Assembly: GCA_002842755.1 (NCBI GenBank)
Contig: PHDU01000014.1
Coordinates: 1 to 64,000, forward strand
DNA: 64,000 bases
Origin: Bacteroidetes bacterium HGW-Bacteroidetes-1
GTDB lineage: Bacteria > Bacteroidota > Bacteroidia > Bacteroidales > F082
Reading direction: 5' to 3'
The notes beneath the pieces were generated by a model, which worked only from the letters and a program-made list of their open reading frames with translations, was not told the origin of the DNA and searched no databases. Shown in pieces: positions 54,834-63,857 of this stretch; position 1 is the first letter of the stretch; the number at the start of each line of letters is the position of its first letter. Both the position numbers and the translations under genes were made by a program.

Positions 54834-55514
54834 TCAAGGCACCATGTTTCTTTGCTTCATAAGACCAAAGATCATGGAGGCAATTTCAATATCTGTAAGG
54901 CTTGCATTATTGAATACCATATCAAAATGTATTTCACATATTTGTTTCTTACTAAACTCGTACAACAATTTACTTCTTTGCTCATCGGTCGTCTTAACAT
55001 ATTCATTAGCTTGCGCCTCCGTCAAATCTTTCTGCCGTTGAATATTTTTTATACGCCACTCTATCGGAGCGACCAACCGAATATGCAAGCCTCCTGACAT
55101 ACCTGCGGTAATAATAGCTCCTGCTCGTCCAACAATAATTACATTTCCTTCCTGAGCAAATGTTGAAACAAGGTTTCGTAATGTGTTGCGAATGCTTCGA
55201 TCACTTTTATAATAGCGGCTTCCGAAAGCCCTCAAAATCTCATCCAGGTGACCTCTTCGATTGGCATCAAGAATTCTTCTTACCTGCATAAGGTCAATAT
55301 CAAGCAATTTGGCTTCTTTCTCAACGATTTCCTTATTGAAAATATTCCATTTTACTTTTGAGGTGTTTTTGATTAAAAACTGTAATTCTCTTACAATATT
55401 CATGCTATTGCATCCGGCTTCACGAGATAAGGTTACAAAAGGCAATTTGCTTTTCTTAATTGATTTTTCTTCTTCCTTTCTCTGGTTTAGGTATTGAATA
55501 AGGTCTATTGCCAT
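54834..55514 (-). CDS. Cytidylate-kinase-like family protein
   Basis: 226 residues from the ATG at 55514 (MAIDLIQYLNQRKEEE). The upstream ATG at 55562 lies within the promoter (TTG-N20-TACCTTTA) and is rejected. The family features are TLSREAGCNSMNIVRELQ in place of a standard P-loop, VEKEAKLL, SDRSIRNTL and the GRAGAIIT strand, then HIRLVAPIEWRIKNIQRQ. These resemble the cytidylate-kinase-like group (CMK2), whose substrate is not settled; it may phosphorylate a nucleoside monophosphate. Monocistronic; a GAGATATATCTC palindrome lies at its 3' end. Confidence 0.82.
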   Translation of the reverse strand: MAIDLIQYLNQRKEEEKSIKKSKLPFVTLSREAGCNSMNIVRELQFLIKNTSKVKWNIFNKEIVEKEAKLLDIDLMQVRRILDANRRGHLDEILRAFGSRYYKSDRSIRNTLRNLVSTFAQEGNVIIVGRAGAIITAGMSGGLHIRLVAPIEWRIKNIQRQKDLTEAQANEYVKTTDEQRSKLLYEFSKKQICEIHFDMVFNNASLTDIEIASMIFGLMKQRNMVP

Positions 55515-55531
55515 GATTGTAGTATTTTTCT

Positions 55532-55562
55532 TAAAGGTACATACTTTAAAGAAAAAAATCAA
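55532..55562 (-). promoter_or_regulatory. Promoter (TTG-N20-TACCTTTA)
   Basis: On the minus strand TTG (55562-55560), 20-bp spacer, TACCTTTA (55539-55532). One mismatch to TAnnTTTG in the last base. It fixes the start of the kinase-like gene at 55514. Confidence 0.65.
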
Positions 55563-55734
55563 GCATTCAAAACGAGATTAAGCACATTGTATCAACAAAA
55601 AACAGGCATAAAAAAACACCTTCTAAACTTTAATAGAGTGAATATTTTCTTCTCAAAAAAGAAAAGCAGTCAAACTCATTGCTATGACAATCCAATTTGT
55701 TGTAACTTTAATGCATAAAATATAAACCTAAAAA

Positions 55735-55740
55735 AAGGAG
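55735..55740 (+). promoter_or_regulatory. Strong Shine-Dalgarno sequence
   Basis: AAGGAG five bases before ATG at 55746, uncommon for Bacteroidetes, which often do without such sites. Supports this ORF as a real gene. Confidence 0.6.
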
Positions 55741-55745
55741 ACATC

Positions 55746-56141
55746 ATGCGTACAGATTATCAATGCCCCCACTGCAATGGCCATTTACAAATTGACAACC
55801 ATCTGATTTTAAGCGTTAAGCACGATAATGATCCTGGAATGATTTTGATGATGAATCCCGGAGTAGGAAATTATCAAACACAATATCATCCATCCCATAC
55901 AATTATAGATGGGCAAAAGTTTAAGTTTTACTGTCCAATCTGCAGTAATGAACTCACTTCAGATTTGAATGAAAATCTTGTAATGGTTTTAATCCGCGAA
56001 GAAGACAAAACCTACGAACTTCATTTTTCAAGAATTGCAGGTCAGAAAAGTACGTATAAAATTATGGGAAAGGAAGTGCAGACCTTTGGTATTGATGCCC
56101 CTCATTATCTTGATTTTCTTCACCTGATGGACATGAGCTAA
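55746..56141 (+). CDS. Zinc-ribbon protein of unknown function
   Basis: 131 residues. Two CxxC pairs, CPHC near residue 7 and CPIC near residue 60, form a zinc ribbon with a 50-residue insertion between the halves that is rich in His, Asn and Asp. The second half is beta-rich. No signal peptide or membrane helix. A strong Shine-Dalgarno sequence supports its expression. I do not recognise the family; proteins of this shape occur near nutrient-limitation or stress genes, but nothing here confirms that. Confidence 0.78.
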   Translation: MRTDYQCPHCNGHLQIDNHLILSVKHDNDPGMILMMNPGVGNYQTQYHPSHTIIDGQKFKFYCPICSNELTSDLNENLVMVLIREEDKTYELHFSRIAGQKSTYKIMGKEVQTFGIDAPHYLDFLHLMDMS

Positions 56142-56214
56142 GAATGGGCTTTCAATCCATCGCTATCTGCTCAAAAAAATTTTGTGATTATGAAATAAAT
56201 ATGTACTGGTGCTT

Positions 56215-57678
56215 TTACCGTTTTTGATCCTTTCTCTCTTTTTCAGCCAATGCTGCAAAAAAGGAGATCATCAAACGCACTCCAACGCCTGTTCCACCCT
56301 GACTCCGATAATTATCCCGTTTGTCTAAAAAAGCCGGTCCTGCGATATCAAGATGAATAAAAGGATAATCGGTAAAATATTCAAGAAACTTGCCAGCAGT
56401 AATCATACCTGCTTCAGCGCCACCAATATTTTTTAAATCAGCAATTTCTGATTTAAGCTGATCTTTGTATTCTTCCCACATCGGAAACTCAGCCAATCGT
56501 TCATAAACAAGCTTACCTGCATCGTTTAAATTCGAATAATATGCTTCGGCTTTTACCTGCATGGCAACTATCCCCTGACTGCCAATTGCCCTTGAAGCTG
56601 CTCCTGTTAATGTTGCAAAGTTAACCACCATCATTGGATTGAATTTTTTTGCATACGAAAGTGCATCCGCAAGAATAAGCCGGCCCTCAGCATCAGTATT
56701 GAGCACTTCTACAGTTGTCCCGTCGAACATTGTGATAATATCACCCGGAACATAGGCATTCCCATTGACACGGTTGTCGGTGGCGGGTACCAGTGCAATG
56801 ATATGCAATGGCATACGCAACTTTGCCACAGCAAAAAGTGCTGCAGAAACGGTTGCACTTCCTGACATATCACACTTCATTGTATCCATTGAGTTGGAGG
56901 GCTTTAAACTCATTCCACCTGTATCATAAACCACTCCTTTTCCAACCAGTACGATGGGTTGCTTGTTCAGAGCATTCTCAGGTTTCCATTCCATTATTGT
57001 AAAAGTTGGGGGATCAATGCTGCCTAAGTTTACGGACAACAACCCACCCATCTTTAATGATTCTATCTTTTTTTTATTAAAAACCTCTGCCTTAGCTCCC
57101 ACTCCGCGAAGTTTTTCACTTATTGCATTGGCCAAATCTGTTGCATTCAGTTGATTTAAGGGTTCATTAACAAGATCACGCGCCCACAAGGTAGCCTCAA
57201 CAGATACTTTTAAATGTTCAAGTTTTGATGCAGAAACAACATTTGGTTTTATTAAAAGCTCCTCTAGACTATTCTTCTTTTCTCCTGCGTCCTTGCGATA
57301 TTTTATAAACTGATAATTTCCCAATGCCATACCCTCAGCAAAAGACAAAATATCACTTTCAGCCACATCAAATCCTTGTAAACAAACCGACTGCTCACCA
57401 TTTCCGTTCAGATGTCCCAGCACCTGAAAAGCAACTCTCCTGCATGATTCCATACGTTTTGAAGCATCATCAGCTGCTTTCACAAATACCAGAATTAACC
57501 ATCCATTGTATCTATTGATGGCAATCCAGTCTTTTTTTTGCTTCTCACGCTGCTGTTTAATGTAGATTAACTCTTCAGCACCAAGTCCTAAATATTCAGT
57601 TGGGCTTTCGCTTGAAAGTACTATTATCTGGTTGTTGCAAACAGACTCAGTTTCAGAAAATCGGATATGAAGTGGCAT
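56215..57678 (-). CDS. Leucyl aminopeptidase, M17 family
   Basis: 487 residues from the ATG at 57678 (MPLHIRFSETESVCN); the upstream ATG at 57729 lies beyond the TATTTTTG -7 box. M17 motifs: VGKGVVYDTGGMSLKP with a metal-binding lysine and aspartate, DTMKCDMSGSATV, and NTDAEGRLILADAL, which supplies the dinuclear zinc ligands and the catalytic arginine. The C-terminal region has HLDIAGPAFLDK. It removes N-terminal residues from peptides in the cytoplasm, in hexamers. The N-terminal domain (~1-170) is less conserved, as in the family. Substrate preference is undefined. Confidence 0.94.
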   Translation of the reverse strand: MPLHIRFSETESVCNNQIIVLSSESPTEYLGLGAEELIYIKQQREKQKKDWIAINRYNGWLILVFVKAADDASKRMESCRRVAFQVLGHLNGNGEQSVCLQGFDVAESDILSFAEGMALGNYQFIKYRKDAGEKKNSLEELLIKPNVVSASKLEHLKVSVEATLWARDLVNEPLNQLNATDLANAISEKLRGVGAKAEVFNKKKIESLKMGGLLSVNLGSIDPPTFTIMEWKPENALNKQPIVLVGKGVVYDTGGMSLKPSNSMDTMKCDMSGSATVSAALFAVAKLRMPLHIIALVPATDNRVNGNAYVPGDIITMFDGTTVEVLNTDAEGRLILADALSYAKKFNPMMVVNFATLTGAASRAIGSQGIVAMQVKAEAYYSNLNDAGKLVYERLAEFPMWEEYKDQLKSEIADLKNIGGAEAGMITAGKFLEYFTDYPFIHLDIAGPAFLDKRDNYRSQGGTGVGVRLMISFFAALAEKERKDQKR

Positions 57679-57703
57679 GACAGGGTTGTTTGTGTGTGAA
57701 TGG

Positions 57704-57711
57704 CAAAAATA
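57704..57711 (-). promoter_or_regulatory. Promoter -7 box (TATTTTTG)
   Basis: TAnnTTTG on the minus strand, about 26-33 bp upstream of the ATG at 57678. It decides the shorter aminopeptidase start. Confidence 0.5.
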
Positions 57712-57763
57712 GCAAAGAAATTCATGCAAAGATTATTACACGATTACATGATGGTTTAACCAT

Positions 57764-59014
57764 CTATCCAACAACGGTTTTAGTTTCAAAATCAGATTCT
57801 AAATACTTTAATATCATATCTGTAGCTCCAATCTGACGGACAACATAATTGCGGCAGATAGCTGATGCTTCATTGCGAAATGTTTCATCAATAATTAGTT
57901 TGCTAAGAATTGAGTTCATTGAAACAGCATCAAAAACCTCAAAAACGCCCCCTGAAGCTACAAGATCCACAGCTTCAATAAAATTCTTGTGTTTTGGCCC
58001 AATAATGACCGGACATCCAAAAGTGAGGGCTTCTTGAATATTGTGAATGGCTTGCCCAAATCCTCCGCCCACATATGCAAATGCAGCATATTGGTAAAGC
58101 TGAGAAAGAATACCTATATTATTTATTATTAATACTTTATAATCGTCATTTGAATTATAATCAGTATAGCGAATATGTGTAGCAATCAGCTGCGCTTCGA
58201 TAGAAGCTATATGCTTTTCTGAAACATCGTGAGGTGCAATTACAATTTTATAGTTTGAAGGTAATTGTTGAACAAGAGGTAACAGCATCTTTTCATCAGA
58301 CGGCCATGTACTTCCAGCAATTATTATTTTTCCATCACCTTTAAAGTGCTCTATTATGGGAAACTTACTTGCTTGTCGCGCCAACCGGAACACACGATCA
58401 AAACGAGTGTCGCCAGAAAGAGAGGCGCGTGTTATTCCTATTTTCTTTAACAATTCAAGAGAAGTTTCATCCTGCACAAAAAAATGGGAAACATTCAGTA
58501 ATTGCTTCCGAAACCATCCTCCATACCAACTGAAAAAATGTTGCTTAGGTCTGAACTTTGCCGAAATAAAATACAAGGGCACTCCCTTTTGTCCGATTTG
58601 ATACATATAGTTGAACCAAAACTCATATTTAATAAAAAAAACAGCCTTGAAATGAAACAGTTCTAGTAGTTTATTTGCATTTTGCAACGTGTCTGCCGGA
58701 AGATAGGCAACACAATGAGCCAACTCATAATTTTTTCTAAGCTCGTAACCCGATGGAGAAAAAAAAGTTAATAGAATTTTAAAATCAGGATATTTTTCCC
58801 TGATTGCTTCAATCACCGGCCTGCCTTGTTCAAACTCGCCCAAAGAAGCTGCATGAAACCATAGCCACTCGTCGTTATTTCCTGCAATTTTTTTTAACCT
58901 GTCAAATCCATCTTTTCTTCCGCTAATCCATAATGCTGCTTTTGGATTGAACAACGATGCAATCCTGACAAGAAGCGAATAAATATGAATAACAAAGGTA
59001 TATGCCAATCGCAT
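57764..59014 (-). CDS. kdtA: 3-deoxy-D-manno-octulosonic acid transferase (KdtA/WaaA)
   Basis: 416 residues. N-terminal hydrophobic segment anchors it to the inner membrane. The GT30 motif WLWFHAASLGEFEQGRPVIEAI contains the catalytic glutamate, followed by FSPSGYELR, IKYEFWFNY, and in the C-terminal half APHDVSEKHI and YVGGGFGQAIHNIQEALTFGCPVIIGP, the CMP-Kdo site. It transfers Kdo to lipid A precursors, building the inner core of lipopolysaccharide. It lies 10 bp after the beta-barrel gene, probably in one transcript. Confidence 0.95.
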   Translation of the reverse strand: MRLAYTFVIHIYSLLVRIASLFNPKAALWISGRKDGFDRLKKIAGNNDEWLWFHAASLGEFEQGRPVIEAIREKYPDFKILLTFFSPSGYELRKNYELAHCVAYLPADTLQNANKLLELFHFKAVFFIKYEFWFNYMYQIGQKGVPLYFISAKFRPKQHFFSWYGGWFRKQLLNVSHFFVQDETSLELLKKIGITRASLSGDTRFDRVFRLARQASKFPIIEHFKGDGKIIIAGSTWPSDEKMLLPLVQQLPSNYKIVIAPHDVSEKHIASIEAQLIATHIRYTDYNSNDDYKVLIINNIGILSQLYQYAAFAYVGGGFGQAIHNIQEALTFGCPVIIGPKHKNFIEAVDLVASGGVFEVFDAVSMNSILSKLIIDETFRNEASAICRNYVVRQIGATDMILKYLESDFETKTVVG

Positions 59015-59023
59015 AATGAAAGA

Positions 59024-59785
59024 TTAGAAGTAGTAATACTTTTGAGGCGCTCGTTTATAGGCCGGGATCATCCAGTTGAGACGGATACCATAATAATGGT
59101 CTTTATATTTTTGATTGTCGGGAGCCATCAGATCAAAGCTATAATCTCGTAAACTTTTAGTGTAGGCATGTATAAACTCAAAACCAAGACTAAAATTCAG
59201 CACCCTTTCGTTGCTCATAATCATATATCCTGCTTCAATGCTATGTGCCACTCCTCCTCTCATACGGTCATAGCCTTTAGCGTAATCGCCCTTTAGCTGG
59301 GGGGCTGTTCCAAACTGCGTTTCGATGTGAATCCGATGTGCAAGATATCCCAACCCAGTCATTACGTATAATCCTGAATTTGGATTTGGACCTAAAACCG
59401 GAAACAGTTTGCCTGTTTTCCCTTGAAAATGAAACCCTCTTTCGAATAAGTTCAAGCTTGTAAAGGTTCCATCGCCATCAATCACTTCACCTGTGCTTGT
59501 AGATATGAGGCGCAACAATGCTTCGCGCCCTTCCACCTGATCGCCAAAAATTAAATTAGCCTGAACGTTCCAAAGCCAGTTTTTGTTTGTTTTGTATCCG
59601 ATGACAGCACCAATGGTAGAGTTATATCCAAAATTGGTAGTCAGATCTTTTCCCGGAATCTGAAAGGCATAGCTTGCCTGAAACAAAAGAGTGGATACGA
59701 TGGTATCACTTACCCTTTGCTGGGAAGAAACATCCTTGAATGAAAGCAGTAATAAAAATGCCAGAATTGATACTTTGACGTTCAT
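59024..59785 (-). CDS. Outer-membrane beta-barrel protein of unknown function
   Basis: 253 residues from the ATG at 59785 (MNVKVSILAFLLLLSF, signal peptide). A longer reading frame starts at 59851, but the TACTTTTG box at 59813-59806 lies inside it, and it would put 22 unusual residues before the signal sequence. Alternating beta strands (SYAFQIPGKDLTTNFGYN, WLWNVQANLIFGD) and a C-terminal aromatic ending (YYYF) indicate a small barrel. The function is unknown; the position directly ahead of kdtA suggests envelope biogenesis, an inference from context. Confidence 0.78.
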   Translation of the reverse strand: MNVKVSILAFLLLLSFKDVSSQQRVSDTIVSTLLFQASYAFQIPGKDLTTNFGYNSTIGAVIGYKTNKNWLWNVQANLIFGDQVEGREALLRLISTSTGEVIDGDGTFTSLNLFERGFHFQGKTGKLFPVLGPNPNSGLYVMTGLGYLAHRIHIETQFGTAPQLKGDYAKGYDRMRGGVAHSIEAGYMIMSNERVLNFSLGFEFIHAYTKSLRDYSFDLMAPDNQKYKDHYYGIRLNWMIPAYKRAPQKYYYF

Positions 59786-59805
59786 CCTTAAAATATTTTC
59801 ATCTA

Positions 59806-59813
59806 CAAAAGTA
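59806..59813 (-). promoter_or_regulatory. Promoter -7 box (TACTTTTG)
   Basis: TAnnTTTG on the minus strand, 21-28 bp before the ATG at 59785. Confidence 0.55.
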
Positions 59814-59956
59814 GTGAATCCCCCAACACAAGTATTTTCAGAGATCATCAATTCTGCATAAAATGAATCAAATGATATTTAAATATTCAGAACGCCTATC
59901 TAATATTCATCAAAACCTCTTATTACTCTGGCATTTTCGATACCAATCCAATTTCC

Positions 59957-59964
59957 TATCTTTG
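59957..59964 (+). promoter_or_regulatory. Promoter -7 box (TATCTTTG) of the glycan cluster
   Basis: Perfect TAnnTTTG element, 21 bp before the ATG at 59985. No clear -33 TTG. It is likely the promoter for the genes through the right edge of the window. Confidence 0.55.
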
Positions 59965-59984
59965 CAGTTTTCAAGAAGCCAAGT

Positions 59985-60851
59985 ATGGAAAATCCCGAAA
60001 TAAGTATTGTAATACCCGCTTTCAATGAAGAAGAAGGCATTCGGTGTGGTTTGGAACGAATCATTGATTATCGCTACCATGAATTATATGAAGTGATTTA
60101 TATTGATGATGGCTCAACCGACAACACCTTTGGAATCATCTGCGAATATCCGGTAAAATGTTACCGGCACAACGTAAATAAAGGTTATGGTGCTGCCCTC
60201 AAAACTGGCATTAGAAAAGCAAAAGGTAATAAGGTTGTAATACTTGACAGCGATGGACAGCATGACCCTAAATATATCGATCAGCTGATAATGATGCTTC
60301 AGGATTACGATATGGTGATTGGAGAAAGAACAGACGACTCTTTTCAGGTAAAACGCCGCCAGAAAGGAAAACGTTTTATTAGAATTTTAGGAGAATTACT
60401 TGTTGAGCAAAAATTGCCGGATTACAACTCTGGTTTCCGTGGTTTTGAACGTAAGCTTATCAGTGAGATGTTGCATATTATGCCAAATGGCTTTTCTTTT
60501 TCAACAACATCAACCCTTGCCTTCCTGAAAGAAGGCTATACGATTGGTACATTTCCAATTGTTGTCGAAGAGCGTATTGGAAGGCAAAGCAATGTAAAAT
60601 TTCTGAAGGACGGTTCAAAAACTATACTTCTTCTCATGCGAATTGTAATGCTTTTTAATCCATTGAAAATATTCTTTCCCGCCAGTATTCTGATTTTTTT
60701 TGCTGGCCTTGGTTGGGGCATCCTCGGATATTCTATTGTCGGCCGTTTTCCAAATAGCGCAACTTTAGTGAGCGTTATGGGAATGCTGTTGTTTTTCATA
60801 GGACTATTGGCGGATCAGATTGCAATGCTCAACCGGACAAAACATAGCTGA
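59985..60851 (+). CDS. Glycosyltransferase family 2, polyprenyl-phosphate sugar type
   Basis: 288 residues. The GT2 core has SIVIPAFNEEEGI, the DDGSTD metal-binding region (YIDDGSTDNT), NKGYGAALKTGIRKAKG and DSDGQHDPKYIDQL, typical of DPM-synthase-like enzymes. Two C-terminal transmembrane helices (~225-250, ~255-278) tie it to the membrane. It probably transfers a sugar to a lipid carrier. The stop codon shares one base with the next start (TGATG), so the next gene is translationally coupled. Confidence 0.92.
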   Translation: MENPEISIVIPAFNEEEGIRCGLERIIDYRYHELYEVIYIDDGSTDNTFGIICEYPVKCYRHNVNKGYGAALKTGIRKAKGNKVVILDSDGQHDPKYIDQLIMMLQDYDMVIGERTDDSFQVKRRQKGKRFIRILGELLVEQKLPDYNSGFRGFERKLISEMLHIMPNGFSFSTTSTLAFLKEGYTIGTFPIVVEERIGRQSNVKFLKDGSKTILLLMRIVMLFNPLKIFFPASILIFFAGLGWGILGYSIVGRFPNSATLVSVMGMLLFFIGLLADQIAMLNRTKHS

Positions 60852-61588
60852 TGAATCGTTACGAACATTCAAATCACCGCAACAATTGGAGCGACCACGA
60901 TGTGGAAGCCCACTGGGATAGGGTGGCCAGTATTTACGTTGCTGCAAACAACAAAGTAAAAGCTGCTCATGACCAACGTTTTATCGAAAGTATGGTACAT
61001 CTTGAACTGGAAACTGCAACGTCAGTGCTTAATATCACGAGTCGGGATGCAGAAGCCGATGATTTTATCAAGCAGATTAATCTAGATATAAAAGTTATCA
61101 ATGCTGAAATTTCATCAGGACTGATGGCCGAGGCAAACAAAATCAGACCTCATGCTGTTCAGCAAAAAATAGAAACATACAGCTCATTGCCCTTTGAGAA
61201 TGCCTTTTTCGATAGGGTTCTCAGTCTTGAAACACTTGAGCATACTGCTGATCCAATGGCTTTTTTGAATGAATTACATCGGGTAAGTACAACAGATGCT
61301 ATTTTGGTTTTAAGTTGTCCGCCTGCAACAAGTGAAATTCCTTATCGTATTTATACTTCCTTATTTGGCGGTCATGGAGAAGGTCCTCACCGTTTCCCTT
61401 CTTCCGAAGAAGTAAAAGTTATGTTTAAAAAAGCAGGTTGGAAACTCAAGCTGCATAAAGGAACAGTTTTAATTCCGGTGGGACCTCCCGCTTTACAACA
61501 GTTTGGAGAAAGAATAATCGGCGCTTTTCAGGGAAGTTTATTGTCAGAGTGTGGAATACGTCAATTCTATGTCTGTGAAAAATATTGA
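60851..61588 (+). CDS. Class I SAM-dependent methyltransferase-like protein
   Basis: 245 residues. A later methyltransferase segment is clear: DRVLSLETLEHTADPMAFLNELHRVS and LVLSCPP, which resemble Methyltransf_11 motifs post-I and IV. The usual glycine-rich SAM loop (motif I) is not seen: the expected position reads VLNITSRDAEADDF (about residues 57-70), without the GxG. It may bind SAM in a changed way or be inactive. Context in a glycan cluster suggests a sugar or lipid acceptor. It overlaps the preceding gene by one base and the following one by 20. Confidence 0.78.
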   Translation: MNRYEHSNHRNNWSDHDVEAHWDRVASIYVAANNKVKAAHDQRFIESMVHLELETATSVLNITSRDAEADDFIKQINLDIKVINAEISSGLMAEANKIRPHAVQQKIETYSSLPFENAFFDRVLSLETLEHTADPMAFLNELHRVSTTDAILVLSCPPATSEIPYRIYTSLFGGHGEGPHRFPSSEEVKVMFKKAGWKLKLHKGTVLIPVGPPALQQFGERIIGAFQGSLLSECGIRQFYVCEKY

Positions 61589-62891
61589 TTCACTTCAAAA
61601 ACTCATTGATAACGGTATATGCAACCGCTGCGGAAGCTGTGTAGGACTTTCAGATGGCAAAATTATTTTTAACAACAAAGAAGGTCGTTACCTTCCTCAA
61701 ATCATAGAATTGCCGGATCGTGAAACCATGGATGTCATCCTTGAGGCCTGCAGCGGAAAAGCTTTCAATTTCCCCTTGTACAATACGCTTCTTTTTGGGT
61801 CAAACACTCCAAAGCATATTTATACAGGGGCATTTAGAAGCATTAATATCGGTTACAGCATCGACCCCAAAATAAGGCTAAATGCTGCAAGTGGAGGAAT
61901 CATCAGCGCGCTTCTCATCTATTTATTGCGAACAAAAGAAATTGATGGGGCAGTTGTTCTTGGGATGTCAAAAGAGAAACCGTGGCTTACCCAACCTTTC
62001 ATTGCTTCAACAGAGGATGAAATTCTTGAAGCAGCTCAGAGCAAGTATATCCTCAGCTCAGTAAATGAAATTTTACCAGAAATAAGTGCTTTTAAAGGCA
62101 GGCTTGCTTATGTTGGCTTACCGGGACAAGTGCAATCAATCCGGGCATTGCAGCGTATGAACCATCCTTCGGTAAAAAACATTTGTTATATTTTCGGTCC
62201 GTTTTATGGAAACACACTTCATTTTTCTTCTATTAAGAGTTTTTTACGCTCTTATGGAGAATATGATTACAAAAAAATTAAAAAACTATTTTTCCGTCAT
62301 GGCGAATGGCCTGGCAATATGCGTGTTGAACTTAATAATGGTAAAGTGCTGCAATTAAAGAAGTTTCACGCCAATTATCTGATTCCTTTCCACATTGTTA
62401 AGAACAGTTTGATTTGTACCGATCTTACCAATGAATTCACAGATGTGTCAGGTGGAGATGCATGGGCCCCTGTTTATGAAGAACGCGGAAAAGGATTCTC
62501 AATGGTTATAGGCAGGTCAGAAAAAGGAGAAGCTTTATTGAAAAAAATGCAGCAGGATGGGTTCCTGAATTTATCACCACTGAGTTTGGAGGAATCCATT
62601 GCTATGCATTCGCATGGTTATGATCTCAAAAAAAGGGGTAGTTTTATTCGTATGAATTTTCTGAAATGGATTGGAAAGCCAATTCCTGATTATGGATACC
62701 AGATCAAAGATTTTAGTTTTTCGCGGTATCTGATGGAATTTTTTATCGATCTTTTGTTTTTGCTCCTGGGAACATCATTTGCGCGTTGGATAGTTGAGCA
62801 ATTTTCACCAACATTCGTTGGTAGGGTTTTCGAAAAAAGCAGAAACATTTGGAAAAAATCAACAAAAAATATTAAACGGCAGAATTTGTAG
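61569..62891 (+). CDS. Coenzyme F420 hydrogenase/dehydrogenase beta-subunit-family protein
   Basis: 441 residues from the ATG at 61569; an upstream GTG at 61551 would extend the overlap with the methyltransferase gene. The N-terminal ICNRCGSCVGL is the FrhB-type cysteine motif, followed by PQIIELPD, NAASGGIISALLIYLL, a YVGLPGQVQSIRALQR segment and TDLTNEFTDVSGGDAW, the FrhB C-terminal domain features (FAD and iron-sulphur binding). In this glycan context the protein is not an F420 hydrogenase subunit, as F420 is absent from typical Bacteroidetes; homologues in polysaccharide clusters probably reduce or modify a sugar intermediate, unproven. A short amphipathic C-terminus ends the protein. Confidence 0.84.
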   Translation: MSVKNIDSLQKLIDNGICNRCGSCVGLSDGKIIFNNKEGRYLPQIIELPDRETMDVILEACSGKAFNFPLYNTLLFGSNTPKHIYTGAFRSINIGYSIDPKIRLNAASGGIISALLIYLLRTKEIDGAVVLGMSKEKPWLTQPFIASTEDEILEAAQSKYILSSVNEILPEISAFKGRLAYVGLPGQVQSIRALQRMNHPSVKNICYIFGPFYGNTLHFSSIKSFLRSYGEYDYKKIKKLFFRHGEWPGNMRVELNNGKVLQLKKFHANYLIPFHIVKNSLICTDLTNEFTDVSGGDAWAPVYEERGKGFSMVIGRSEKGEALLKKMQQDGFLNLSPLSLEESIAMHSHGYDLKKRGSFIRMNFLKWIGKPIPDYGYQIKDFSFSRYLMEFFIDLLFLLLGTSFARWIVEQFSPTFVGRVFEKSRNIWKKSTKNIKRQNL

Positions 62892-62900
62892 TAACATTTT

Positions 62901-63857
62901 ATGCATACAGCATCAACAGAAAAAAAAACAGGTAAAAGGATCTTTAACGGGTTAAGGCTCCTGGGAATAATTCTTTTTGTAATCATATTATTCAGGGTTG
63001 ATCTTAAAGCGATAGGGAATGCTCTGCTTGAAGCTGACCTTTTCTTCGTGCTGCTAGGAATATTTTTTCAGATCATGGTACTCATAAGCAAGGGTATTCG
63101 ATGGCATTTGATGAACGACGGTAGAAAGCTTTGGAAACACTGGGCACAAAGTTTAGGACGTTTTTATGAAAGTTATGCAATTGGTATAGTAACGCCGGGT
63201 CGCATGGGCGAACTGATAAAAGCAGGTCACGAAACAGGCAAAAACAATATTTTTGGAGCTGGAATAAGAGTTTTGGCTGAACGTGGCCTCGACATAGGTG
63301 TTTTTGTTGCTTTAGCAGGTCTTTCGGTTTTATCAGGATATTACATTGAGCTGAAAAGTGTGTTTGGATGGACAATAATTGGAAGCGGCGCATTTATTAT
63401 TGTTCTTTCAGTCCTTATTTTTACATCTGCCCGATTCATCCGGTGGGTCAATACTTTATTCCAAAGGTTACCTGGTAAATGGAAAGAAATAATTGTTGAA
63501 CACAAAAGATTTTCGCCTAAAATTACCTTTGCAATACTTTTGATGAGCTTAATTTCGAATATCAGCTATTTTATATCATGCTACTATCTCGGACAGGCAG
63601 CTGGCATTAATGCCGGATTTATATGGATTGCAGGTGCAGTAGCTGTTTCAGGCCTCTTAAATATGCTTCCGGTTACCATCATGGGTTTGGGAACACGTGA
63701 AGTCGTTTTTCTGTATGTTTTTCAATCCTTCGACCAAAATCTGACATTGGCTTTCTCTTTTCTGGTCGTTTTCATAGCTCAAATTGGTGGTGGTTTAATT
63801 GCCCTTTCTGCAGGTCAGTTTTTAATTTTCAGAACTAAACATTTCAATTATGAATAA
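62901..63857 (+). CDS. Lysylphosphatidylglycerol synthase TM-region/flippase-like membrane protein
   Basis: 318 residues, about eight transmembrane helices. The pattern LRLLGIILFVIILFRVDLKAIGNALLEADLFFVLLG, a conserved GIVTPGRMGELIKAGH segment and NMLPVTIMGLGTREV identify the UPF0104/AglD-like family (lysylphosphatidylglycerol synthase TM region). Members are thought to flip lipid-linked sugars; not proven. It follows the FrhB-like gene by 9 bp and overlaps the next gene by seven bases. Confidence 0.9.
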   Translation: MHTASTEKKTGKRIFNGLRLLGIILFVIILFRVDLKAIGNALLEADLFFVLLGIFFQIMVLISKGIRWHLMNDGRKLWKHWAQSLGRFYESYAIGIVTPGRMGELIKAGHETGKNNIFGAGIRVLAERGLDIGVFVALAGLSVLSGYYIELKSVFGWTIIGSGAFIIVLSVLIFTSARFIRWVNTLFQRLPGKWKEIIVEHKRFSPKITFAILLMSLISNISYFISCYYLGQAAGINAGFIWIAGAVAVSGLLNMLPVTIMGLGTREVVFLYVFQSFDQNLTLAFSFLVVFIAQIGGGLIALSAGQFLIFRTKHFNYE

